Shown here: piece after piece, positions 1 through 6,241 of the stretch
How positions within the stretch are numbered: the stretch's first letter is position 1
Layout of the letters: each line of letters opens with the position of its first letter
Assembly: GCA_943329505.2 (NCBI GenBank)
Contig: CALQED020000043.1
Location: forward strand, 1-8,150
Direction of reading: 5' to 3'
DNA: 8,150 nt
Origin: Polynucleobacter meluiroseus
Lineage (GTDB): Bacteria; Pseudomonadota; Gammaproteobacteria; Burkholderiales; Burkholderiaceae
Position numbers and translations under genes: made by a program
The notes under the pieces: generated by a model
The model's database searches: none
Told to the model about the DNA's origin: nothing
What the model saw: the letters and a program-made list of their open reading frames with translations, nothing else

Positions 1-86
1 AATATATTGGTAAACCCGTTGTGATCATCTTTGGTACGCTCAACTTATTTATCCTCATTTTTTTCTTCATTTACTATTACACCTAA
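1..86 (+). CDS. C-terminal end of an unidentified membrane protein (5' end outside window)
   Basis: An open frame enters from the left edge (first full codon at 3) and ends at TAA 84-86, giving 27 visible residues. They start with a short polar stretch (YIGKP) and continue as one almost uninterrupted hydrophobic and aromatic segment ending in three tyrosines and a threonine. This looks like the last transmembrane helix of an inner-membrane protein. The family cannot be recognised from this tail. The gene is on the same strand as the tspO-like gene, 67 bp upstream of it, so the two could be co-transcribed. Because no start is visible and the frame is short, it could be a chance open frame, although the strongly membrane-like composition argues for a real gene end. 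Confidence 0.5.
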   Translation, partial: YIGKPVVIIFGTLNLFILIFFFIYYYT

Positions 87-153
87 ATACGAAGCTTTAA
101 GAAAAGTTTTTGCGCTCAGCAGTCTCATTTTAGTTAAGGGTTAATTCAAATCT

Positions 154-627
154 ATGTTGAATAAAAAAATGGTCATGCCATTGACCTGGGGTTTAGCAGT
201 GGCCATCCTGGGAGGCTTTGCGACGGATTTGGGGCCCTGGTACCAAGCTCTAAAAGAGCCATTTTGGAAGCCGCCTGACTTTGCATTTGGCCCCATTTGG
301 TCTGCTATTTTTATTTTTTCTGGCATTGCTTGGGTTGGTGTAAAAAATTTAACCTCTGATGCCTCGATTCTTAGTCGCTTAAATGTTTTATTTTGGCTAA
401 ATGCTGGTCTGAACCTACTATGGAGTATTTTGTATTTTCGCTTTCAAAGACCTGATTGGTCTTTGTATGAAGCCGTATTTTTATGGCTTTCAGTCCTCGC
501 CATATTGCTAACGATCAGAAAAATTTCAACTAGATATAGTCTTTATCTGCTGCCGTATTTAATATGGGTCAGCATTGCGATTGTTTTGAATTGGGATACC
601 GTTCGACTCAATGGCCCCTTCACTTAG
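154..627 (+). CDS. tspO: TspO/MBR-family tryptophan-rich sensory membrane protein
   Basis: The 157-residue product has the size and five-helix layout of the TspO/MBR (translocator protein, peripheral benzodiazepine receptor) family. Hydrophobic segments lie at about 8-25, 47-65, 76-95, 104-122 and 129-147. Family hallmarks are visible. The loop after helix 1 has PWYQAL followed by W38 and the P40-P41 pair, and W49 opens helix 2. Helix 3 carries the LN..W pattern (N87, W90), and the last helix reads LPYLIWV, then VLNW, then RLN. TspO proteins are inner-membrane proteins that bind porphyrins and related ligands and are linked to oxidative or light stress in bacteria; the role here is inferred from the family. 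The ATG at 154 has only a distant AAGGG (136-140) upstream, so M6 or M8 are possible alternative starts. It converges with the Bug gene on the other strand, 89 bp away. Confidence 0.93.
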   Translation: MLNKKMVMPLTWGLAVAILGGFATDLGPWYQALKEPFWKPPDFAFGPIWSAIFIFSGIAWVGVKNLTSDASILSRLNVLFWLNAGLNLLWSILYFRFQRPDWSLYEAVFLWLSVLAILLTIRKISTRYSLYLLPYLIWVSIAIVLNWDTVRLNGPFT

Positions 628-716
628 AAAGCCAGGGCCATCGTAGTCTGATATTAAATGAACTGCTGGCTCTAAAAACCGCTTTCATAAAACTCGGTCA
701 ACAATCACCATGTCCT

Positions 717-1715
717 CTAATCCGGCTTAATTTTGGCCTCATTGACAACTCGGCCCCAACGATTCATTTCGCTATTAATAAAGGCTGTAAATGCTTCTGG
801 CGTATCAACCTGTACGATCGAGCCATCCTGCTTGAGTTTGGCACGAGCTTGTGGATTATCAAACGCGGTACGAATCCCTTGATTTAACTTCATCACGATA
901 TCCCTTGAGGTACCTTTTTTTACCACCAAGCCATACCATTGCGTAGCCTCGAAATTTTTGAGTTCTGGAATACCAGACTCAGAGATGGTTGGAAGTTTAG
1001 GTAATGCATCAATACGCTTAGTGCTAGTAACCCCTAGAGCACGAACATTGCCAGCTTCAATGTGCTGCATTAGGGGTGGTGCGCCCGTAATAATGAAATC
1101 TACTTGACCGCCAATTAAATCAACAATGGCTGGTGCGGTGCCCTTATACGGGACATGCATCATATTGGTACCAGTCAGTAATTTGAAATATTCAGTAGCA
1201 ATATGCGCGGCACTACCATTGCCTCCAGAGCTATAGCTGAGCTTGCCAGGATTTTTCTTGGCGTACTCGACTAGCTCACTTACTGTCTTAAAAGGTCTTG
1301 AGTTATTGACTGCTAAAACATTAGGCACCAATGCAATTCGACTCACAGCATCAAAGTCTTTGATTGGGTCGTAAGACAAATTGGGATATAGCGCAGGACT
1401 TACAGCAAGAGTGCCAATATGACCCATAAATAGGGTATAGCCATCTGCTGGGGCCTTCATCAGCATATCAACCGCAATTTGACCGCTTGCACCCGGCTTA
1501 TTTTCAATAATGACGGGTTGTCCCCACATTTGGGTAAAAGCATCACCCAACATGCGGGCAAAGATATCTGTTGAGCCGCCCGGAGGAAATGGCACGAGTA
1601 ATTTAATGGGTTTACTTGGGTACTGATTCTGCGCGAGGGCATTAACACCCAATAATGGCGTTACCAATAGTGAGAGCATGAAACATTTAATGAGAAATGA
1701 TTTTCTAAATTTCAT
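717..1715 (-). CDS. Bug/TctC-family periplasmic solute-binding protein (tripartite tricarboxylate transporter type)
   Basis: The 332-residue protein has a Sec signal peptide: a basic start, a hydrophobic core at about 11-24, and a probable cut after ALA at 28. The mature part carries the canonical Bug fold markers. These are PFPPGGSTD at 42-50 (first ligand-binding loop), ENKPGASG at 71-78, ADGYTL at 90-95, the glycine/serine-rich loop GGNGSAAH at 164-171, VPYKGTAPA at 188-196 and VDF at 205-207. Bug proteins capture carboxylates or similar small molecules in the periplasm, usually for TctAB-type transporters. No tctA or tctB is in the window, so this is an orphan binding protein here. It is the last gene of the minus-strand catabolic block, 40 bp after the crotonase gene, and probably binds the substrate that block degrades. 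A GGAGA Shine-Dalgarno (1726-1730) lies 10 nt before the ATG. The ligand is unknown. Confidence 0.95.
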   Translation of the reverse strand: MKFRKSFLIKCFMLSLLVTPLLGVNALAQNQYPSKPIKLLVPFPPGGSTDIFARMLGDAFTQMWGQPVIIENKPGASGQIAVDMLMKAPADGYTLFMGHIGTLAVSPALYPNLSYDPIKDFDAVSRIALVPNVLAVNNSRPFKTVSELVEYAKKNPGKLSYSSGGNGSAAHIATEYFKLLTGTNMMHVPYKGTAPAIVDLIGGQVDFIITGAPPLMQHIEAGNVRALGVTSTKRIDALPKLPTISESGIPELKNFEATQWYGLVVKKGTSRDIVMKLNQGIRTAFDNPQARAKLKQDGSIVQVDTPEAFTAFINSEMNRWGRVVNEAKIKPD

Positions 1716-1755
1716 TGCTGATATATCTCCATCTATCTATTCTGATTCTCGTGAA

Positions 1756-2544
1756 TTATCGATTCTTCCAGACTGGTTTGCGCTTTTCTAAGCGAGCACG
1801 AATACCTTCTTGACGATCTTCACTCAAATAAGGATTTGCTCCAGGGTCTTGTCGTAATGCAGAAGCGACAGGCAGATCAAGACCACCCTTGGCAACAGCC
1901 TTTACCCGACGCACTGAAATGGGCGCATTGGCAGCAATCGCATTGGCTAACTCTAGGGCAACAGGCATCACTTCTTCCCTTTTAACCAAACGATTTAATA
2001 GCCCTAAGCCATAAGCCCTTTCGCCACTAATATACTCTCCGGTCATGAGCAATTCCAAGGCAAAAGTCAGCCCAATCAAGCGAGGTAGTATCACTGAGCC
2101 AAAATTAGCCCCCATCCCAATCTTGGTCTCAGGTAAACCAAATTGAGCCTCTGTATGGCCAATCCTTAAATCACACGCTAAAGCTAACTCAAACCCACCC
2201 GCTACAGCAGTTCCATTTAAGGCCGCAATCACAGGCTTTTTCACTTCGTTGACGACTTCAAAAATATTCCGCTCAACTCGGTTCATGGGACTACGAAAAC
2301 GAACGCCTGCAGTATCCCGATCGCGCATGTCTTTTAAATCAGCACCCGCACAAAATGCCGCATCACCTGTCCCAGTGATCACAATCACGCGAACACCATC
2401 TTCGCTATCAGCATCCAATAGCGCCTCTATTAACTCTAATTTCAGAGACTCGGACAGGGCATTACGACGTTCTGGACGATTTAAACGTAAGACCCGAATA
2501 TGTCCTTCATTTGAAATTACTAATTCTGCGTTTTCATTACTCAT
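1756..2544 (-). CDS. Enoyl-CoA hydratase/isomerase (crotonase family)
   Basis: The 262-residue product is a full-length crotonase. The first oxyanion-hole motif FCAGADL is at 64-70, and the second, AVAGGFELALACD, at 113-125. Compared by eye with mitochondrial enoyl-CoA hydratase, both catalytic glutamates appear kept, E119 (in GGFEL) and E139 (in GLPE), 20 residues apart as expected. This favours true hydratase activity over an isomerase or a dead paralogue. The C-terminal EGIRARLEKRKPVW is also typical. It should add water to an unsaturated acyl-CoA in the cytoplasm. Its position between a CoA-transferase and the binding-protein gene, with an HMG-CoA-lyase-like gene upstream, suggests a branched or dicarboxylic enoyl-CoA, for example of the methylglutaconyl-CoA type; that is inference. 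The start is supported by GAGGA at 2551-2555, 6 nt before the ATG. Confidence 0.95.
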   Translation of the reverse strand: MSNENAELVISNEGHIRVLRLNRPERRNALSESLKLELIEALLDADSEDGVRVIVITGTGDAAFCAGADLKDMRDRDTAGVRFRSPMNRVERNIFEVVNEVKKPVIAALNGTAVAGGFELALACDLRIGHTEAQFGLPETKIGMGANFGSVILPRLIGLTFALELLMTGEYISGERAYGLGLLNRLVKREEVMPVALELANAIAANAPISVRRVKAVAKGGLDLPVASALRQDPGANPYLSEDRQEGIRARLEKRKPVWKNR

Positions 2545-2573
2545 TTTTCATCCTCATTACCTTGAATAGGTTC

Positions 2574-3791
2574 TCACCCTTGCAGAGCATTTGATTGGAC
2601 TCCTGCTGTAATTTCATCCTCAGTCAATCCAAATTGGCGCAATACTGAAAAAGTATGCTCCCCAAGCCTTGGGGCGGGGTAGTGCTCCTCTCGTTGACCG
2701 CCGGAGAAGCGATTGGTTAAACCTAGCTCTAGGATATTGCCCTCGGTAGGATGTTGATTCTTCTTAATAAATCCAACTTCCTCAAGATGGGGGTCGACTA
2801 ATAAGTCTTCTATTGAGTTATAACGCATACAGGGAATATCGCGCTCCTCAAAAATAGCAATCCACTCTGCAGATGTTTTATTGATTAAGGAGGTAGAGCG
2901 CAGTTGGTAATAGGCCTCACTATTTTTGGTGCGGACTGCAACATTGCAAAACAGTGGATCCGTCTTCAGTTCGGGTCGCCCAATCGCATCAAAAAACGCA
3001 AATGCCTGTACATCTGTATTTGGTGAAATCGAGACATAGCCATCAGCAGTCCTTGCAGGACGATTATTTTTATCTAAAACCCTAGCATCACCAATAGGCC
3101 CGATCGGAGGATCAAAGGTCATGCTACACAAATGTTCCCGCAAGACAAAGGCAGCGGTGGTTTCAAACATGGGCACTTCAATCAATTCACCAACATTTGT
3201 TTTAGTACGCCGATATAAGGCAAAACCAATGGCTTGGGCAGTCACGAGGCCGGTAATATGGTCAGTCATGACCATCGGTACAAAGCGGGGCTCTCCGCTA
3301 GATTTCTCAAAGCATCCTGCAACCCCACCAGAAGATTGAATGACCGTATCGTAGGCGGGGCGGTTGTAATATGGCCCACCACGACTAAACGCCAAAATCT
3401 GGGCGTAAATTAACTGGGGATTTAATGCATTCAGGCTGTCCCAGTCAAGCCCCAGTTTTTTTAGGGCTCCCATACGATTGTTCGTTACAAAAACATCCGC
3501 TTTTTTGAGCAAGCGTAGCAACGCTGCAATACCATCTGGGTTTTTCAGATCTAAGCAGACTGATTTTTTATTGCGATTGAAGTGAATAAACTTGCCACTC
3601 ATCCCTGGATTGCGTGAGCCTCCACCTAACTGCCTCATTAAGTCACCTGCGGGAGCTTCAATCTTAATGACCTCCGCCCCATAATCAGCTAGAGTTAAAG
3701 AGCATACCGGCCCAACGACAACGCTAGAGAGGTCAACTACTAAGACGCCATCTAGCGGACCGCCCGCCGGTTTCTGATGATCTGTATTCAA
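2574..3791 (-). CDS. Class III CoA-transferase (CaiB/BaiF, formyl-CoA transferase family)
   Basis: The 405-residue protein matches family III CoA-transferases in length and order of motifs. These are LDGVLVVDLSSVVVGP near the start, ADYGAEVIKIEAP..GD..R at 35-53, NRNKKSVCLDLK at 72-83, ADVFVTNNR at 98-106, and the C-terminal APRLGEHT at 373-380. D177, in MTDHITG, sits where the family has its catalytic aspartate, which forms a mixed anhydride and then a thioester-exchange intermediate. The enzyme would move CoA from a donor such as succinyl-CoA to an incoming carboxylic acid, activating the substrate of the cassette. The start codon is TTG: an in-frame TAA lies two codons upstream, no ATG precedes the conserved region, and GAGAGA (3801-3806) is 9 nt ahead. 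It begins 16 bp after the lyase stop, consistent with an operon. Acid specificity cannot be read from the sequence. Confidence 0.94.
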   Translation of the reverse strand: MNTDHQKPAGGPLDGVLVVDLSSVVVGPVCSLTLADYGAEVIKIEAPAGDLMRQLGGGSRNPGMSGKFIHFNRNKKSVCLDLKNPDGIAALLRLLKKADVFVTNNRMGALKKLGLDWDSLNALNPQLIYAQILAFSRGGPYYNRPAYDTVIQSSGGVAGCFEKSSGEPRFVPMVMTDHITGLVTAQAIGFALYRRTKTNVGELIEVPMFETTAAFVLREHLCSMTFDPPIGPIGDARVLDKNNRPARTADGYVSISPNTDVQAFAFFDAIGRPELKTDPLFCNVAVRTKNSEAYYQLRSTSLINKTSAEWIAIFEERDIPCMRYNSIEDLLVDPHLEEVGFIKKNQHPTEGNILELGLTNRFSGGQREEHYPAPRLGEHTFSVLRQFGLTEDEITAGVQSNALQG

Positions 3792-3800
3792 TCTTTATGC

Positions 3801-3806
3801 TCTCTC
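3801..3806 (-). promoter_or_regulatory. Shine-Dalgarno that fixes the TTG start of the CoA-transferase gene
   Basis: On the minus strand a GAGAGA run lies just after the stop of the lyase gene and 9 nt before the TTG at 3791. With an in-frame TAA at 3795-3797 and no in-frame ATG before the conserved domain, this makes TTG the best start. It also allows coupling to the upstream stop codon. Confidence 0.6.
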
Positions 3807-3807
3807 A

Positions 3808-4902
3808 TTAAACTTCATTACTAGGTTTACGAATCCATGGGCGTGCATTACCTTCATACACTTTTGGACCAAGCCTAAAATGCTGCGCTTCTGCAAATGT
3901 ATACACTACCGGCATATCCACATCGTATAGCTGATCGCCACTAGGTAAGCCGCCATTGAAGGTAACTTGTGAATGTAGTGGACGTTTTAATATTTCCGAT
4001 AAGCGCACTGAGGTGGCAATCAACTTCTCTAAATGGATGCCGCAATCAATATTGAGGGTTTGCAATAAATGCACCAAATCCTCTGTTGGAATCATGCCAG
4101 TAGCCTGGCCGTTACCACAGTATGGGCAGCCACCAATTCCACCGATAGCGCAGTCAATGATTAATGTGTCAGACTCTGATAAAGCATTTAATGCCTCATA
4201 GATCGAAAGCAATGCAAGGCCGCGTGCATTATGAAGGTGCAGATGAAAATGCTCGATAGTAGGGAAACGTTTTTTAATTTCCGCAATATCTTCTCTAACG
4301 GCAATCGGAGTATTCCATGCCATAGGATCGGCCATATCAATGCGTTTCACGACGATGCCAGCATCTGTCCATGCCTGATATTGCAATGCCAGGGCAGCGA
4401 TTCTGTCTTCATGTGAAACCACACCAGTCCAGTTTGAGCCCCAACCAGCACTCAAGCCAATAGCAGCTTCTTTTGCGCCATTGGCTTTGGCTTTTTCGAT
4501 AGGTGCATCCCAAAGTCTTTCTTGGTCATCTAGCGTCTTATTGGTATTTCGCTTAATGAATTCGCTGCACATATGGAGATGTGTGGCTGGAAGTGGTTCG
4601 ATCGATAGAGGTGGGGAGTATTGCTTTCTCTCTTCTCTACCGCGCTCATTTAACGCTAATGCAAAGAACTTCACGCCTTGGACGGGTTTGATGCGCGCAA
4701 CTAAATCAAGGGTATCAGCCATTTGTGGGCTCCACTTAGGATTCACAAAGGCGCCTACGACCATGCGATTAATGCCTGCAGCTACCATTAAATTAAGTAA
4801 CTCTAACTTTTCGTCAACTGTGACGCCTTCTCGCTCAATCTGCAATCCGTCACGCAGTGTTTCATCAGTAATTTGAATTTTTGGGTAACTTTTCTTCAGC
4901 AT
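3808..4902 (-). CDS. HMG-CoA-lyase-like DRE-TIM metallolyase
   Basis: The 364-residue product belongs to the pyruvate carboxyltransferase/HMG-CoA lyase family and is longer than the usual 300-330. The N-terminal DETLRDGLQ (13-21) supplies the catalytic R17-D18 pair. FVNPKWSPQMAD (52-63) closely resembles the FVSPKW.PQM segment of HMG-CoA lyase. D192 and the H222-L-H224 pair match metal-binding positions, and GGCPYC (257-262) with a following TED is the lyase signature including the active-site-loop cysteine C259. These enzymes cleave a 3-hydroxyacyl-CoA to an acyl-CoA and a keto acid. By eye, V48 replaces the glutamate and T268 the asparagine used by true HMG-CoA lyase, and HLHN replaces HCHD, so a different substrate is possible. 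It is the first gene of the minus-strand block. GAGGA (4916-4920) lies a longish 13 nt from the ATG. Confidence 0.9.
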   Translation of the reverse strand: MLKKSYPKIQITDETLRDGLQIEREGVTVDEKLELLNLMVAAGINRMVVGAFVNPKWSPQMADTLDLVARIKPVQGVKFFALALNERGREERKQYSPPLSIEPLPATHLHMCSEFIKRNTNKTLDDQERLWDAPIEKAKANGAKEAAIGLSAGWGSNWTGVVSHEDRIAALALQYQAWTDAGIVVKRIDMADPMAWNTPIAVREDIAEIKKRFPTIEHFHLHLHNARGLALLSIYEALNALSESDTLIIDCAIGGIGGCPYCGNGQATGMIPTEDLVHLLQTLNIDCGIHLEKLIATSVRLSEILKRPLHSQVTFNGGLPSGDQLYDVDMPVVYTFAEAQHFRLGPKVYEGNARPWIRKPSNEV

Positions 4903-5222
4903 GATTACAACTTAATCCTCTATTAAGGAGCTAGATATAGCCAACCTATGATGATTCTTCTTGGAAGCATTCTCAATGGCTTGGTTTATGTCTCGCATCT
5001 CTTTGATGTTCATTTATTAGCACGAAGGTATTGTCCTTTGCGCTATCCCTACATAGTAAATCATTGTTCATTGCTCAATTTAAGCAAGCTATCCGGAGCA
5101 CCTTTCATTAAAGACAAACATAGCAAATTGAGGTATCCTGCTGCATCGCAATAGTGCTTTACTATAGGGCAAAGCAAGCCTGAGGCAAGTAGTATCTCGA
5201 AAAATACTAATAGGATGTTTAG
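4903..5222. promoter_or_regulatory. Divergent intergenic region, likely holding promoters for both flanking operons
   Basis: This 320-bp gap lies between the starts of the lyase gene (minus) and the second Bug gene (plus), so promoters for both directions should be here. A weak sigma70-like pair can be drawn on the minus strand: TTGAGC (complement of 5073-5078) and TATGTA (complement of 5050-5055) with a 17-nt spacer. On the plus strand TTGAGG at 5128-5133 is a possible -35 box, but no good -10 follows at the right distance (ATAGTG at 5151 is poor). An inverted repeat at 5190-5209 is listed separately. A 68-codon open frame at 4948-5154 inside the gap has no convincing ribosome site and is not called. 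No divergent regulator gene is present, so control must come from elsewhere. The box assignments are weak. Confidence 0.45.
5190..5209. repeat. Inverted repeat just upstream of the second Bug gene
   Basis: Two perfect 6-bp arms, TAGTAT (5190-5195) and ATACTA (5204-5209), flank an 8-nt spacer. The right arm ends one base before the TAGGA ribosome site (5211-5215) of the gene starting at 5223. It could be an operator half-site pair or a weak hairpin in the leader. Arms this short and AT-rich can arise by chance. Confidence 0.35.
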
Positions 5223-6206
5223 ATGAATATGGCATCACGCGTGATATTGAAATTATGCGCACTCTTTTGTCCCTTCTTTTTCCACCTGATCAGTCTGCCG
5301 GCACAAGCTGCTGATGATTTTCCTAATCGCACTATTCGATTAATGGTAGGTTCCTCAGCAGGCGCCTCAAGTGACATTTATGCTCGCTTACTCGCTGAGC
5401 AACTTGGCAAAGTATTGGGTCAAAGCGTCATTGTTGACAATCGCTCTGGAGCGAGTGGAATTATTGCAACAACAGCCATGATCAACTCTCCAGCTGATGG
5501 TTACACAATCCAGCTTATCTACACGCCACACACCTTAAGCCCTCACTTGTTTAAATCTTTGAATTACAACCCGATCACAGATGTGACAGGTATCTCTATG
5601 CTGGTCACCTCCCCATTGGTACTCGTTGTAAGCACCAATTCCCCAGTCAAAACTTATGCAGATTTTTTGGTTTTAGCCAAGCAAAAACCCCTCAATTATG
5701 GTTCCGCAGGAATCGGTAGTGGCGGGCACCTCTCAGGTGAGATGTTGCGTCTGGATACTGGACTTGATTTAACGCATATCCCATTTCGAGGCGCATCTCC
5801 TGCCGCAACTGCAGTAGTTGCTGGTGACGTCGACTTTGCTTTTGTTGCACAGGTCACAGCAAAAGAACTGATGGCTGCTGGAAAGTTACGCGCTATTGGG
5901 GTGACATCAAAAACCAGAACACCAGCCTTGCCCAATGTTCCAACGATGCAAGAATTAGGTCTGAAGAACTTTGAGTTTCTGAATTGGTTTGGTGTGATCG
6001 CGCCAGCTAAAACGCCACCAGATGTGATTAAAAAATTAAATCGCGGTATTAATGAGGTTCTCAGGCAGCCAGACTTACGCAAACGCCTCACCATGGATGG
6101 CTCAGAAATTGCAGCCGACTCGCCAGAGCACTTTACTAAATTCTTGGTGGACGACTCTAAAAAATGGGGTGTTCTAGCCAATGAAATGGGGCTCAAGAAG
6201 GAGTAG
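5223..6206 (+). CDS. Bug/TctC-family periplasmic solute-binding protein, divergent ligand loop
   Basis: The 327-residue protein has a signal peptide with a hydrophobic core (about 7-25) and a probable cut after AQA at 29. The Bug family pattern is clear: VDNRSGASG at 71-79, ADGYTI at 91-96, GIGSGGHLSGE at 163-173, IPFRGASPA at 186-194, VDFAF at 203-207 and the ALPNVPT segment near 235-241. The first binding loop is unusual. The family's PFPPGG.TD type sequence is replaced by VGSSAGASSD (42-51), keeping only one glycine of the pair and the aspartate. Its ligand may therefore differ from that of the minus-strand Bug protein, with which it shares the fold but not close sequence. TAGGA (5211-5215) lies 7 nt from the ATG; M3 is an alternative start. 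It is the first gene of the plus-strand series and faces the catabolic operon across a shared control region. No TctA/TctB genes are visible. Confidence 0.95.
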   Translation: MNMASRVILKLCALFCPFFFHLISLPAQAADDFPNRTIRLMVGSSAGASSDIYARLLAEQLGKVLGQSVIVDNRSGASGIIATTAMINSPADGYTIQLIYTPHTLSPHLFKSLNYNPITDVTGISMLVTSPLVLVVSTNSPVKTYADFLVLAKQKPLNYGSAGIGSGGHLSGEMLRLDTGLDLTHIPFRGASPAATAVVAGDVDFAFVAQVTAKELMAAGKLRAIGVTSKTRTPALPNVPTMQELGLKNFEFLNWFGVIAPAKTPPDVIKKLNRGINEVLRQPDLRKRLTMDGSEIAADSPEHFTKFLVDDSKKWGVLANEMGLKKE

Positions 6207-6241
6207 GTAGAATCACGTCTAATGCCCTAAATCCTCTGGAT

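Noticed and set aside
630..671. Possible bidirectional terminator between tspO and the converging Bug gene
   Set aside because: AGCCAG (630-635) and CTGGCT (666-671) can pair, but the 30-nt loop and the absence of a T-run on either strand make a rho-independent terminator unconvincing. Nothing else stands out in 628-716.
564..887. 107-codon plus-strand open frame across the tspO end and the Bug gene end
   Set aside because: It overlaps two well-supported genes in other frames and its translation resembles no protein family.
4481..4876. 131-codon antisense open frame within the lyase gene
   Set aside because: It lies opposite the most conserved part of the lyase, and its serine-rich translation looks like a shadow frame.
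4948..5154. 68-codon open frame in the divergent intergenic region
   Set aside because: It has no recognisable domain, its nearest ribosome-like site (AAGGAG at 4925-4930) is 17 nt away, and it lies where promoters are expected. Treated as chance.
5178..5186. Short palindrome GCCTGAGGC
   Set aside because: The arms are only 4 bp, too short to claim as an operator.
5696..6196. 166-codon antisense open frame within the second Bug gene
   Set aside because: It is a shadow of a strongly supported gene and its product is low in family-like features.
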